Shown here piece after piece: positions 42,341-52,334 of a DNA stretch of 64,000 bases. How positions within the stretch are numbered: position 1 is the stretch's first letter; every line of letters begins with the position of its first letter. Source of the DNA: Bacteroidia bacterium (GTDB lineage Bacteria > Bacteroidota > Bacteroidia > B-17B0 > Aurantibacillaceae); contig JAEUTN010000014.1 of NCBI GenBank assembly GCA_016787895.1, positions 310,001 to 374,000 on the forward strand, written 5' to 3'. The notes beneath the pieces were generated by a model, which was not told the origin of the DNA, did no database searches, and was given only the letters and a program-made list of their open reading frames with translations. The translations under genes and the position numbers were made by a program.

Positions 42341-42714
42341 TGGAAGTTAGAGCAGATACCTATTTATGGGCAGTGCGAATGTACAAATCCCGCTCCCTGG
42401 CCTCGGAAGCCATCAAGTCAGGAAAAGTAAAGCTGAATGGAGATCACTTTAAAGCCTCTCATCTGGTGAAACCGGGTGAAGTGTACAGCCTGAACATGGG
42501 CCACAACAAAAAAATCATAGAGGTAGTAGCTTTGATAGAAAAACGCGGTTCGTTTGAGGTGGCTGCCAAACATTATAAGGACCTGAGTCCTCCACCTGAA
42601 AAATCAGAACATCTTCCTTCGGTGTTTTTTAAATCCAACATCAAACGTGAAAGGGGCAGCGGAAGGCCCAGTAAAAAGGAAAGAAGGGATTTGGATGACC
42701 TGAATTATTTCTAA
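42340..42714 (+). CDS. S4-domain RNA-binding protein, Hsp15-like
   Basis: 124 residues. The opening RADTYLWAVRMYKSRSLASEAI and SGKVKLNGDHFKASHLVKPGE are an S4 RNA-binding domain. The C-terminus is basic with a SPPPEK... region and ends KKERRDLDDLNYF, as in Hsp15/HslR, which binds stalled 50S subunits with a nascent chain and recycles them. It starts within the stop of the previous gene (TGATG), an unusual partner for a T9SS protein, so the coupling is probably positional only. Confidence 0.88.
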   Translation: MEVRADTYLWAVRMYKSRSLASEAIKSGKVKLNGDHFKASHLVKPGEVYSLNMGHNKKIIEVVALIEKRGSFEVAAKHYKDLSPPPEKSEHLPSVFFKSNIKRERGSGRPSKKERRDLDDLNYF

Positions 42715-43409
42715 AAATCAGGGAATTTATCCAGCTGTTTTAAGTCGTAGTATTGCTCCACCTGTTCCAGTTTTCCGTTTCTGTAAAAGGCCACTTTGGT
42801 TTCCACATGGCCCTTGCACCAGTTTTGATAAGCTTCAAAGCGCATGTCCATACTGTCGTTTGCATTCAGCTTTTCAATAATCCGAATTACTTTCATGCTT
42901 GTTTTATCGAACCAGATTTGATTGGAGCTCAAATTGCCCGGTGCTGCGCCAATCACCACCACTTCCCTTCCCTCCCAGGATTGCTCTGAAAGAATACCGG
43001 TGTTGTAACCGGCGCTTTTTAAACGAAGCAGCGTTTCCTCAAAACTCCGGTAAAACATACCTCCTAAAATCAGCAAAAGAGAATTGGAATCGGCTCTGGA
43101 CTTAAAAAATTTTGACTTGCGGTAATTGTAAACACTGTCGTTTTTAAACAACACGTAATTGCCCTCGGTTATCTCGCCAAAATGGATGCGAAATTTATCC
43201 GGAAATTCAATGACCTCATGCCAAACAGAAGTTTTGACCATGCTGTCGTTACGGTAATGCTCATTCTTTTGAGAGAAGGAATAAATTTTACAAGGCGCCT
43301 GATAAAAATGTTCGTGTGCTTTTCTTAAAAAAGCTTCTCCAGTTGTACTCTGGGCCTCAAGCATTGAATAGAAACCAAAAAATAGAAAACTTACCTTTAA
43401 ACAATTCAT
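42711..43409 (-). CDS. Outer-membrane lipoprotein-sorting (LolA-like) family protein
   Basis: 232 residues. A short signal peptide (1-19, ends MLEAQ) precedes a LolA/LolB-like fold: EVIEFPDKFRIHFGE and IWFDKTSMKVIRIIEKLN, with a concave-barrel pattern of alternating strands. It probably binds lipidated or hydrophobic molecules in the periplasm. It resembles the DUF-type LolA-like members that are not LolA itself. Its end overlaps the S4 gene end by four bases, convergently. Confidence 0.7.
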   Translation of the reverse strand: MNCLKVSFLFFGFYSMLEAQSTTGEAFLRKAHEHFYQAPCKIYSFSQKNEHYRNDSMVKTSVWHEVIEFPDKFRIHFGEITEGNYVLFKNDSVYNYRKSKFFKSRADSNSLLLILGGMFYRSFEETLLRLKSAGYNTGILSEQSWEGREVVVIGAAPGNLSSNQIWFDKTSMKVIRIIEKLNANDSMDMRFEAYQNWCKGHVETKVAFYRNGKLEQVEQYYDLKQLDKFPDF

Positions 43410-43546
43410 TCTTTCTGTTTAATTCAGGGTTAAGATACATGAAAACAGATTAAATGGGCTTCAGTAAAATAGTAACAATCACTTTTTTCTTTTGAAAGAG
43501 AATCTTAAATTCCAGCTTTAATACAATTTGCCTTATAATTTAGATT

Positions 43547-44545
43547 ATGGTATTCGCATTAGTTGGATTTAGCATTTGTGCATTGATTATTTTTTTGGCC
43601 GGTAAAAAGCTCTCGTATTATGGTGATTTGTTATCCGAGTTAACAGGTTTAGGAAAAGCCTGGATAGGCATGATTCTCATGGCCTCGGTTACCTCCTTAC
43701 CTGAATTAATGGTGGGTGTCAGTTCTGTTTCTATCGTTCAATCTCCTGATTTGGCGGTTGGAGACATATTTGGCAGTTGCGCGTTTAATCTTTTTATACT
43801 TTCTATGATGGATGCTTTTGTGCCGGGTAAAAAACCTATTTTAGGAATGGCCAACCGCAGTCATATTCTTGCCGCCGTTTTTGGTATTTTGTTGCTCACC
43901 ATGGCCGGTTTGGGTCTGTTTCTTGAGTCTGATTTTGTATTAACACCTTCCATCGGACTCATCAGCATATCATTTGCGCTCATCTATTTTATTTCCATGC
44001 GCAGCATTTATCTTTTTCAACAATCACAAAGTGCAAGTCCACAAGAAGAAATCGTAAGTCACACCAACTTAAAATTAAAACAGGTGGTCTTCAGGTATTC
44101 CATCTTTGCGTTAATTATTATTGGCACGGCACTTGCGCTCCCTCATTTTGCTGAGCAAATTGCTGAGTTAAGCGGCCTTGGCAAGTCGTTTGTAGGCAGT
44201 GTTTTTCTCGCCATTTCAACCTCCTTGCCTGAAATAGCTGTTTCGCTGGCCGCTTTACGCATTGGTGCAAGTGAAATGGCTATAGGGAATTTACTTGGAA
44301 GTAATTTGTTTAATATTTTTATTCTGTTTCTCGATGATGTGTTTTATTTAAAAGGCCATTTATTAAAAGATGCTTCTGATAACAATCTTCTTTCGGTGTT
44401 ATTCGTCATTGCCATGACAGCTGTTGCCATCATCGGCATTGTGTTTCCTGCCAAAGAAAAAAGGTGGCTGATGGCTGCTGATTCTTTTATGATTTTTATG
44501 CTTTACCTCATTAACATCTTTATGCTTTACCATTTTCAAGCCTAA
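43547..44545 (+). CDS. Sodium/calcium exchanger family (CaCA) membrane protein
   Basis: 332 residues. About ten transmembrane helices arranged as two repeats: alpha-1 contains SVTSLPELMVGVSS and GDIFGSCAFNLFIL; alpha-2 contains AISTSLPEIAVSLAAL and GNLLGSNLFNIFIL. The paired TSLPE and GS(N/C)xFN motifs bind Ca2+ and Na+ in the YrbG-type exchangers. Expected role is Ca2+ export using the Na+ or H+ gradient in the inner membrane. It is followed by a Ca2+-type P-type ATPase four bases downstream, so the operon exports the same or a similar ion in two ways. Confidence 0.93.
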   Translation: MVFALVGFSICALIIFLAGKKLSYYGDLLSELTGLGKAWIGMILMASVTSLPELMVGVSSVSIVQSPDLAVGDIFGSCAFNLFILSMMDAFVPGKKPILGMANRSHILAAVFGILLLTMAGLGLFLESDFVLTPSIGLISISFALIYFISMRSIYLFQQSQSASPQEEIVSHTNLKLKQVVFRYSIFALIIIGTALALPHFAEQIAELSGLGKSFVGSVFLAISTSLPEIAVSLAALRIGASEMAIGNLLGSNLFNIFILFLDDVFYLKGHLLKDASDNNLLSVLFVIAMTAVAIIGIVFPAKEKRWLMAADSFMIFMLYLINIFMLYHFQA

Positions 44546-44549
44546 GCGT

Positions 44550-47123
44550 ATGAAGTTTCATCAACAAAACAAAGCAGAAGTTTTTAAGTACTTTGATAGC
44601 GGGGAACACGGGCTTTCCTCTGAAGAAGCTGCGAAAAGACTGATTAAGCATGGCAAAAATGAATTAATAGAAAAAGGAAAAAGATCCGGGTGGATCATAT
44701 TCTTTGGACAGTTCAGTGATTTTATGATTCTCATTCTGATTGCAGCGGCGGTATTGTCGGGTATTATGGGCGATCTTACCGAAACCATCATAATTCTGGT
44801 TATTGTGTTATTAAACGCCATTGTGGGTTTTATTCAGGAGTACAGGGCTGAAAAAGCCATGGAGCTGCTAAAAAAAATGAGTCAGACACAAACCCGCGTA
44901 ATGCGCAATGGCAAAACAATTCATGTGTCATCCGGTGATTTGGTTCCAGGCGACCTTGTTTTTCTGGAGGCCGGTAATGTTGTGCCTGCCGACCTTCGTT
45001 TATTAGAAACCCATACTTTACAAATTGATGAGGCCTCCTTAACGGGCGAATCTGTTCCGGTTGACAAAATACAACAATCGCTTAAAGAAGAGCAATTGGG
45101 GATTGGAGATCAAATCAACATGGCCTTTAAAGGCACCCAGGTTACAAATGGTCGAGCGGTAGCATTGGTTGTTAATACCGGCATGCAAACCGAGCTTGGG
45201 AAAATTGCTGAAATGCTTCAGGGCAAAGAAGGTGTAAGTCCTTTGCAAAAGCGCATGGCCAGGTTCAGCAAAAATTTATCGTACCTTATTTTACTCATTT
45301 GCTCCATTTTGTTTTTGAGCGGCTATTTAAGGGGAGAAGAACCTTTTGGTTTGTTGTTGTTATCGGTAAGTTTGGCGGTGGCAGCTATACCCGAAGCCTT
45401 ACCGGCCCTTATTACCGTTGCGCTTTCAAGGGGAGCTTCTCGTTTGGCCAGAAAAAATGCACTGATGCGAAAACTGCCCGCTGTAGAAACCCTGGGTTCA
45501 GTATCGTATATCTGCAGCGACAAAACCGGCACACTCACCATGAACAAAATGAAGGTGGAAAGGGAATACCTGCACCCTTGTCCTTTACTTGACAAAAACC
45601 TTTCGATGCTGGACCTTGGCTTGTTATTGAATCAGGATGTAGAAGTAAATGCTGAGTTGAAAGGCGACTCCACTGAAGTGGCAATGGTAGAACATGTGTT
45701 GTTAAAAAATAAATTCACAAAACAAGACCTTGATCAATTTCAAAACCTTTACCCGCGTGTGGCCGAAGTGCCATTTGATTCGCAACGCAAATGCATGAGC
45801 ACCCTGCACCGTTTTGGCAGGCAATTTCTGATGCTTAGTAAAGGCGCAGGTGAACAAATTGCCACATTGCTTAATAACAAAGGAGATGCAGAACTTTTGC
45901 TTAAGCAATCGCAGGAGTGGGCTTCAGAGGGGCTCAGAGTGCTTGGTTTTGCATATAAACTACTCGACGTTCTACCGCCATCCATTGGCATTGAAATGGA
46001 GAAAGATATGACGTTCTGCGGTTTGGTGGCCATGGTTGATCCTCCGCGAAAAGAAGCTGCTGAAGCCATTCTGATGTGTAAAGCGGCTGGCATACGTGCC
46101 GTAATGATTACAGGTGACCATCCGTCAACAGCCGGTTTCATAGCAAGAGAATTGGGTATTTTGGAAAAGCAAGACACGGTAATGAGCGGTAAAGAATTGC
46201 TGGCCCTTTCCGATGAACACTTTCTTGAAAAAGTTGAAAACATCTCTGTTTATGCACGTGTTTCACCCGAACAAAAACTACGTATCGTTACAGCTTTGCA
46301 GAAAAAAAACCATTTTGTTGCGATGACAGGAGATGGTGTGAATGATGCCCCCTCGTTAAAAGCTGCAAATATTGGCGTAGCCATGGGTATAACAGGCACT
46401 GATGTGAGTAAAGAAGCGGCGCACATGATTTTATTAGATGACAATTTCTCCACAATCGTCAGGGCAGTGCATGAAGGAAGAAGAATTTACGACAACATAC
46501 GCAAATTTGTTAAGTACATAATGACTTGCAATAGTGCTGAAATCTGGGCCATTTTTATGGCGCCACTGTTAGGACTTCCAATGCCTCTTTTGCCTATACA
46601 CATTCTTTGGATTAATCTTGTTACCGATGGCCTTCCGGCACTTGCCCTGGTAAATGAAAAAGGAGAAGCAGATCTCATGCAACGCCCACCCAGACCAAGC
46701 GGAGAAAGTTTGTTCTCAGGCGGCATTGCGTTTCATATTCTTTGGGTAGGTTTATTGATGGCTGGCATGACCCTAGCTGTGCAATCCTGGGCATTACGTG
46801 AAAACATGGAGCACTGGCAAACGATGGTGTTTACTGTTCTTTCCTTTTTACAGCTTGGTCACGTGATGGGCGTACGCAGCGAGCGTGTTTTTCTCTTTAA
46901 ACAAGGCTTGTTCTCCAATCACTTTATGTTGATTTCGCTGCTACTCACGTTGATACTGCAACTCATGGTAATCTATGTTCCCTTTATGAATGTGGCATTC
47001 AAAACGCAGCCACTTCACCCTAACGAATTAGGTTTGTGTGTTGTTCTGGCCTTACTGTTGTTTCATGCCCTTGAAATAGAGAAATGGGTAAAAGCCCGTT
47101 TTCTGAATCCCAAAGCCGGGTAA
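44550..47123 (+). CDS. P2-type cation-transporting ATPase (Ca2+-type)
   Basis: 857 residues. TGES (165-168), the ion-site PEALP (281-285), the phosphorylation site Asp324 in SDKTGTLT, MTGDGVNDAPSLK, and the sixth-helix motif NLVTDGLPA are all present, with ten predicted helices. The PEALP/NxxTD pattern is that of Ca2+-ATPases (SERCA/PMCA-like). It pumps cations out of the cytoplasm at the cost of ATP. It starts four bases after the exchanger stop. Length is usual for bacterial members. Confidence 0.93.
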   Translation: MKFHQQNKAEVFKYFDSGEHGLSSEEAAKRLIKHGKNELIEKGKRSGWIIFFGQFSDFMILILIAAAVLSGIMGDLTETIIILVIVLLNAIVGFIQEYRAEKAMELLKKMSQTQTRVMRNGKTIHVSSGDLVPGDLVFLEAGNVVPADLRLLETHTLQIDEASLTGESVPVDKIQQSLKEEQLGIGDQINMAFKGTQVTNGRAVALVVNTGMQTELGKIAEMLQGKEGVSPLQKRMARFSKNLSYLILLICSILFLSGYLRGEEPFGLLLLSVSLAVAAIPEALPALITVALSRGASRLARKNALMRKLPAVETLGSVSYICSDKTGTLTMNKMKVEREYLHPCPLLDKNLSMLDLGLLLNQDVEVNAELKGDSTEVAMVEHVLLKNKFTKQDLDQFQNLYPRVAEVPFDSQRKCMSTLHRFGRQFLMLSKGAGEQIATLLNNKGDAELLLKQSQEWASEGLRVLGFAYKLLDVLPPSIGIEMEKDMTFCGLVAMVDPPRKEAAEAILMCKAAGIRAVMITGDHPSTAGFIARELGILEKQDTVMSGKELLALSDEHFLEKVENISVYARVSPEQKLRIVTALQKKNHFVAMTGDGVNDAPSLKAANIGVAMGITGTDVSKEAAHMILLDDNFSTIVRAVHEGRRIYDNIRKFVKYIMTCNSAEIWAIFMAPLLGLPMPLLPIHILWINLVTDGLPALALVNEKGEADLMQRPPRPSGESLFSGGIAFHILWVGLLMAGMTLAVQSWALRENMEHWQTMVFTVLSFLQLGHVMGVRSERVFLFKQGLFSNHFMLISLLLTLILQLMVIYVPFMNVAFKTQPLHPNELGLCVVLALLLFHALEIEKWVKARFLNPKAG

Positions 47124-47159
47124 TGCTCCCCCTTCAGGCAATTTTGCCCGGCAAATTCA

Positions 47160-47167
47160 TAGCTTTG
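47160..47167 (+). promoter_or_regulatory. Promoter -7 element next to the uvrC start
   Basis: TAGCTTTG matches TAnnTTTG and ends four bases before the ATG at 47172. A TTTG at 47143-47146 is too close for a usual -33. Confidence 0.5.
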
Positions 47168-47171
47168 CAGG

Positions 47172-48980
47172 ATGTCCGAACCTAAGGAAAACTTACTGGA
47201 ATCTTTATTAAAAACCCTGCCTGAAGGCCCGGGTGTGTACCAGTATTTTGACGCGGACAAACAATTGCTTTACGTAGGAAAAGCCAAAAACCTGAAAAAA
47301 CGCGTCAGCTCCTACTTCACCAAAGTGCACGACAATGCCCGTTTGCGTTTGATGGTGAATAAAATTGCCGACATCAAAACCATTAAGGTGAATTCTGAAA
47401 GCGATGCTTTGCTACTGGAAAACAACCTCATCAAAAACCTCAAGCCCCGCTACAACATAAATCTCAAGGATGATAAAACCTATCCCTGGATTGTGATTAA
47501 AAAAGAACGTTTTCCGAGGATCTTCCCAACCCGTAAACTTATCCGCGATGGCAGCGAATATTTTGGTCCCTACACCAACGGAAAAAACATGCATGCTTTG
47601 CTCGACCTGATTCGTCAAACCTACCCCATTCGCAATTGCAGTTATGAGCTCAGCAAAGAAAATATCGACAAAGGAAAATTCAGGCCCTGTTTGGAATTTC
47701 ACATTGGCAATTGCAAAGCCCCTTGCGTGAATAAATACAGTGAAGAGGATTACACTCAGAATTTGCAGGAGATACGGCAGATCATCAAAGGCAATGTTTC
47801 AGGCATACTCAGCGAATTGCGGCAGCGCATGAAAGCCAGTTCAGAAGCCCTTGAGTTTGAACAAGCCAATGAACTAAAGGAAAAAATTGAACAGATCACT
47901 TCCTTTCAGGGAAAATCAACCATTGTGCATCCTTCGATCACCAATACGGATGTGATCCATATCATTTGCGAGGAAAAAACTGCCTATGCCCATTGTTTTC
48001 ATATTACCAACGGGGCCATTGTGCAGGCACAGAATATTGAGCTGAGAAAAAAACTGGATGAAAGCGATGAAGAACTGATGCTTTTTGCTTTGCTGGAGTT
48101 CCGCGACCGCATTGGCAGCAAGGCCAAAGAGCTGATCGTTCCTTTTTTACCGGAAGTGGAACTGCCCGGATGCGAGTACGTGGTGCCCAAAATCGGCGAC
48201 AAAAAACAATTGCTGCAATTGTGTTACAAAAACGCGCTTGCCCATAAACAAGAGCGTGACAAACAACTGGCACTTACCAATCCCGAAAAACACAGTGAAA
48301 GAATTCTCAACCAAATGATGAAGGACCTGCGTTTAAAAGAATTGCCCCGCCGGATTGAAGGTTTTGATAACAGCAACATTCAGGGCCAATTTGCCGTGAG
48401 TGCCATGCCGGTGTTTATTGACGCCAAACCTGCCAAAAAAGAATACAGGCATTTTAATATAAAAACCGTTGAAGGTCCCGATGATTTCGCCAGTATGCGT
48501 GAGGTGATTCATCGCCGTTATTCCAAACTGCTCGAAGAAAAATCGGAGCGGCCTCAGTTGATCGTTATCGACGGCGGAAAAGGTCAACTGGCCGCAGCTA
48601 TGGAGAGTTTGGAAAACTTAGGATTGAGAGGGAAGATTGCCGTGATTGGAATTGCCAAACGCCTGGAAGAAATTTATTTTCCGGACGACCCTTTACCGCT
48701 TTACCTGGATAAACGCAGTGAAACGCTGAAAGTGATACAGCAAATCCGTGATGAGGCCCATCGTTTTGGAATTACCCATCATCGCAGCAAACGCAGCCGG
48801 GAAACCTTTAAAACCGAACTTAACGAGATCAAAGGCATTAGCGATAAAAGCGCCGAAAAATTATTACTGGCCTTAAAAAGTGTAAAACAAATTAAAGAAG
48901 CCACGACCGAGGAGTTGCAGGCTGTTTTGGGTACTAAAAAAGCCCAACTGGTGTGGGACTACTTTCACGGTAAAAAGTAA
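47172..48980 (+). CDS. uvrC: Excinuclease ABC subunit C
   Basis: 602 residues. The N-terminal GIY-YIG nuclease domain is present (GPGVYQYFD, LLYVGKAKNLKKRVSSYF), with the UVR motif (~205-240), the RNase-H-like C-terminal nuclease domain (GFDNSNIQGQFAVSAMPVF, VIDGGKGQL) and two C-terminal HhH motifs. It makes both incisions around DNA damage with UvrA and UvrB in nucleotide-excision repair. It has its own -7 element four bases upstream. Confidence 0.96.
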   Translation: MSEPKENLLESLLKTLPEGPGVYQYFDADKQLLYVGKAKNLKKRVSSYFTKVHDNARLRLMVNKIADIKTIKVNSESDALLLENNLIKNLKPRYNINLKDDKTYPWIVIKKERFPRIFPTRKLIRDGSEYFGPYTNGKNMHALLDLIRQTYPIRNCSYELSKENIDKGKFRPCLEFHIGNCKAPCVNKYSEEDYTQNLQEIRQIIKGNVSGILSELRQRMKASSEALEFEQANELKEKIEQITSFQGKSTIVHPSITNTDVIHIICEEKTAYAHCFHITNGAIVQAQNIELRKKLDESDEELMLFALLEFRDRIGSKAKELIVPFLPEVELPGCEYVVPKIGDKKQLLQLCYKNALAHKQERDKQLALTNPEKHSERILNQMMKDLRLKELPRRIEGFDNSNIQGQFAVSAMPVFIDAKPAKKEYRHFNIKTVEGPDDFASMREVIHRRYSKLLEEKSERPQLIVIDGGKGQLAAAMESLENLGLRGKIAVIGIAKRLEEIYFPDDPLPLYLDKRSETLKVIQQIRDEAHRFGITHHRSKRSRETFKTELNEIKGISDKSAEKLLLALKSVKQIKEATTEELQAVLGTKKAQLVWDYFHGKK

Positions 48981-49002
48981 ATACCAACACCTGCTTTATT
49001 CT

Positions 49003-49033
49003 CTTGCCCAACTTGCCTCAATCCTTATCTTTG
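49003..49033 (+). promoter_or_regulatory. Promoter of the surface-glycan operon
   Basis: CTTG (49003-49006), 19 bases, then TATCTTTG (49026-49033), a perfect -7 element. The ATG is at 49039, five bases after it, so the transcript should begin at or next to the start codon. Confidence 0.6.
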
Positions 49034-49038
49034 CCCGT

Positions 49039-50295
49039 ATGAAGCCCATCCTTGAGGTCAGGGACATCAGTAAAAAATTCAAGATCCGAAGTCAGGCAAA
49101 ACCCTACCTGAGCATCAGAGAAAGTGTGTTCTCTTTTTTGAATCCTGCTTCAAAAAATGAAGAGTTCTGGGCCTTAAAGGACATTAACTTTAATGTGATG
49201 CCCGGAGACACGATTGGCATCGTTGGGAAAAACGGGGCAGGCAAATCCACCTTATTAAAAATTCTAAGCAAAATTACTCCTCCAACCAGCGGTAATATTA
49301 TTTGCCGGGGCAGAATTGCCAGTCTGCTGGAAGTGGGCACCGGTTTTCATCCCGAACTCAGCGGAAAAGAAAATATTTTTCTGAACGGAAGCATACTGGG
49401 CATGAAACGTGCTGAAATCAAAAAACAACTGGATGCCATCGTGGATTTTTCGGGTGTTGAAAAATTTCTGGAAACCCCTCTTAAACATTACAGCAGCGGT
49501 ATGCAATTGAGATTGGCCTTTGCCGTAGCCGCTTTTCTTGAACCCGAAATTTTGGTGATTGATGAGGTACTGGCCGTTGGGGATTCGGAGTTTCAGAGAA
49601 AATGCATACGAAAGATGGAGGATGTGAGTAAAAGCGGAAGAACCATTTTGTTTGTCAGTCACAACCTGGCTTCACTCCAGGCCATTTGCAAAAAAGGGTT
49701 GCTGCTGAGTAATGGCCAAAGCAAAGGAATTGCGCCCATTGAAGAAACGGTAAGATTGTATACCCATGGAGAAGATGCACTTCAACATGCGATATTCAAA
49801 ATAAAAAACACCCCTGCTCACAAAGAAGCATATATTGTTGAAGCCCGTTTGTTGAACGATAGTGGAAAAGTTTGTAATCGTTTTAAAAGTTACGAAAACA
49901 TCCATCTTGAAATGATATGGGTGAATAAAAACGCCCGTTTGGTGAGTCCTAACTTTATGCTGGTGAACCAAAAAAACCAGACGGTGATGGTGGCTCTTGA
50001 TACCCCTGCCGATTGGCGTGGGGATAAAAAATCTGAACCCGGTAAATACAGTTCAAAGTTTGTGATTCCTAAAAACCTGTTGAATGCCGACGACTACCTT
50101 ATCAATTTGGCTTTGGATTGTTCAAGTCCCACAAATTGTTACGATGCCCATTTGGGCAGCCTGATGTTTTCGGTTTGGGACCCTATGGATGAAAACTCCA
50201 TCGCCCGTGGAAATTTTTCGCTGGTAAGAGAGGATGCTATTTTAATGCCGGCGCTTGACTGCAGTTTTACCTATCTTGGAAAAGAAGACACATGA
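49039..50295 (+). CDS. ABC transporter ATP-binding protein of the polysaccharide-export (Wzt) type
   Basis: 418 residues. Walker A GKNGAGKST (63-71 region), the C-motif YSSGMQLRLA (151-160), Walker B ILVIDEVLAVGD (171-182) and the H-loop His208 form the ATPase. The C-terminal ~150 residues resemble the Wzt substrate-binding domain that recognises the end of a finished O-polysaccharide. It should energise export of a lipid-linked glycan together with a Wzm-type permease, but no such permease gene is next to it. It overlaps the aminotransferase by four bases. Confidence 0.9.
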   Translation: MKPILEVRDISKKFKIRSQAKPYLSIRESVFSFLNPASKNEEFWALKDINFNVMPGDTIGIVGKNGAGKSTLLKILSKITPPTSGNIICRGRIASLLEVGTGFHPELSGKENIFLNGSILGMKRAEIKKQLDAIVDFSGVEKFLETPLKHYSSGMQLRLAFAVAAFLEPEILVIDEVLAVGDSEFQRKCIRKMEDVSKSGRTILFVSHNLASLQAICKKGLLLSNGQSKGIAPIEETVRLYTHGEDALQHAIFKIKNTPAHKEAYIVEARLLNDSGKVCNRFKSYENIHLEMIWVNKNARLVSPNFMLVNQKNQTVMVALDTPADWRGDKKSEPGKYSSKFVIPKNLLNADDYLINLALDCSSPTNCYDAHLGSLMFSVWDPMDENSIARGNFSLVREDAILMPALDCSFTYLGKEDT

Positions 50296-51392
50296 TTAAC
50301 CTTTTTCATACTTATATTGCCGCTCATGCCGGTGAAACCATTCAAAAGGTATTAAACTCCGGTTTTTTAAGTGAGGGTGAAACGGTTTTGGAGTTTGAAA
50401 AAGCTCTGGAACAAAGTTTTGGTTTCACAAATTGTGTGAGTGTTAATTCAGGCACCTCGGCCCTTCATCTGGCTCTTGAGTTAGCCGGTGTTAAAGAAGG
50501 GGATGAAGTTATTTTGCCTGCTCAAACTTTTGTAGCCAGTGGTTTAGCCATCCTCTATCTCAAGGCCATACCCGTTTTTGCCGATATTGATTATTTCACC
50601 GGGAATATTTCTCTTGCTTCTGTAAAAGAAAAAATCAGTCCCAAAACCAAGGCTCTTCTTCCTGTGCATTGGGGCGGTTACCCCTGCGACATGGATGAAC
50701 TGAATGCCCTGGCCCATTCGCAGGGTTTAAAAGTTATTGAAGATGCGGCTCATGCCCTTGGCGCCAGCTACAAACAAAAAGCCATTGGTAGTCTGTCTGA
50801 TTTCACCTGCTTTTCCTTTCAGGCTATTAAACACCTAAGTACCGGAGATGGGGGCGCTGTTTGTTGCAAGTCAAAGGAAGATTATACAGAAGCCAGAAGC
50901 AGAAGGTGGTTTGGCATTAACCGCGAAAAGGCCCCTTTGACGGACTTGGGAGAAAGGGCCTACAACATCAGCCAGGCCGGTTACAAATACCACATGAACA
51001 ATTATGCGGCGGCGCTGGGTTTGGCCAATCTTCAAGACTTTGAACTAAGATTTAAAAAAAGAACTCAAATTGCTGATTTGTATCGGAGTAGCTTACATCA
51101 GCAAAGTGGTATTCGTTTGTTCAATTATTTTACCGATAGACAAAGCGCTTACTGGCTTTTTGGCTTTCATGTGGAAAAACGAATGGACTTTATCCGCAAA
51201 TTAAAATCCGCCGGAATCACCGCCTCCGTTGTACACCAAAGAATTGACCGCAACAGCGTGTTCGGAGGTCTCACCAAAGGTTTGAGCGCACAGGAAGCTT
51301 TTGACGAAAGCCAGATTCACATTCCCATTCACGACGCATTAAGTTTAGAAAATGCAGAATACATTATAAACACCATTAAACAAGGCTGGTAA
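50292..51392 (+). CDS. DegT/DnrJ/EryC1/StrS family sugar aminotransferase
   Basis: 366 residues. PLP-binding features: NSGTSALHLAL, the Asp in EDAAHALGA (151) and the Schiff-base Lys180 in FSFQAIKHLSTGDGG. It transfers an amino group from glutamate to a nucleotide-linked keto sugar, producing an amino sugar for the surface glycan. It overlaps both neighbours by a few bases. The exact sugar cannot be assigned. Confidence 0.93.
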   Translation: MINLFHTYIAAHAGETIQKVLNSGFLSEGETVLEFEKALEQSFGFTNCVSVNSGTSALHLALELAGVKEGDEVILPAQTFVASGLAILYLKAIPVFADIDYFTGNISLASVKEKISPKTKALLPVHWGGYPCDMDELNALAHSQGLKVIEDAAHALGASYKQKAIGSLSDFTCFSFQAIKHLSTGDGGAVCCKSKEDYTEARSRRWFGINREKAPLTDLGERAYNISQAGYKYHMNNYAAALGLANLQDFELRFKKRTQIADLYRSSLHQQSGIRLFNYFTDRQSAYWLFGFHVEKRMDFIRKLKSAGITASVVHQRIDRNSVFGGLTKGLSAQEAFDESQIHIPIHDALSLENAEYIINTIKQGW

Positions 51393-52324
51393 TGAAACTA
51401 CTTGTATTAGGCGCAACCGGATTTGTCGGAAAAACCGTTTCCAACTATTTGGATACCGTGAAGATACCGCATGTTAAAAGCTCACGATCTCTCGGATGTG
51501 ATCTTCTGAACTACGAACAAACCCTTGCTCTTTTCAAAAGCACACAACCCGATTATGTGTTGAATTGCGCGGCACATGTGGGCAGTTTAAACTACGTCAC
51601 TAAAATGGCGGCTGATGTTATCAGCGATAATTCGCGCATGAACCTGAATATTTACCAGGCCATCGCCGAAGTTTGTCCGAAAACCATACTCATTAACCCC
51701 ATGGCCAATTGCGCCTATCCTGCGCATGCCGATACTTTTATAGAAGACGAATGGATGTCGGGGCACCTGCACCGTTCAGTACTTTCTTACGGCGCCAGCA
51801 AACGTTTGCTCTGGCATATTGGCGAAAGTTATTACATGCAATACGGCATTAAGTCCATTTATCTTTTTGTTCCCAACATGTACGGGGCGTTTGACAGCAC
51901 CGACCCCAACAAGGCCCACGCCCTGGATGCATTGATCTCCAAATTTGTAAAAGCTGAAAAAGAAAACAAAAAAGAAATTGAAATTTGGGGCACCGGAATC
52001 GCGGTAAGAGAATGGTTGTACGCTGAAGATTTTGCCAGAATTTGTGAAAGCATATTAACTCAAAAAATTACAATTGGTTTAGACGAACCTGTTAACATTG
52101 CTCAAAATTTTGGATTAAGTGTGAGGGAGCTGGTGCAACTCATCAATGCCAAATTCAACCATGCCTTTCAGATTCGCTGGAACCACAACATGCCCGATGG
52201 CAGTCCGAGAAAAGTAATGGATGACCGCCGTTTCAGAAAAGTGTTTGGCAATTTTGCCTTCACCCCACTGGATAAAGGCATTGACCACACCATTGCCTAT
52301 TACAAAGGCGTTTACCCGTATTAA
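51392..52324 (+). CDS. NAD(P)-dependent epimerase/reductase, GDP-L-fucose-synthase-like
   Basis: 310 residues. The Rossmann motif GATGFVG (7-13) and catalytic Tyr133-x3-Lys137 (YGASK) identify an SDR enzyme. The pattern AAHVGSLNYVT and WGTGIAVREWLYAEDFA resembles GDP-L-fucose synthase, but an unusual substrate is possible. It would reduce or epimerise a nucleotide sugar for the glycan. Its start shares a base with the aminotransferase stop (TAATG). Confidence 0.85.
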   Translation: MKLLVLGATGFVGKTVSNYLDTVKIPHVKSSRSLGCDLLNYEQTLALFKSTQPDYVLNCAAHVGSLNYVTKMAADVISDNSRMNLNIYQAIAEVCPKTILINPMANCAYPAHADTFIEDEWMSGHLHRSVLSYGASKRLLWHIGESYYMQYGIKSIYLFVPNMYGAFDSTDPNKAHALDALISKFVKAEKENKKEIEIWGTGIAVREWLYAEDFARICESILTQKITIGLDEPVNIAQNFGLSVRELVQLINAKFNHAFQIRWNHNMPDGSPRKVMDDRRFRKVFGNFAFTPLDKGIDHTIAYYKGVYPY

Positions 52325-52334
52325 GAAGGTTCAA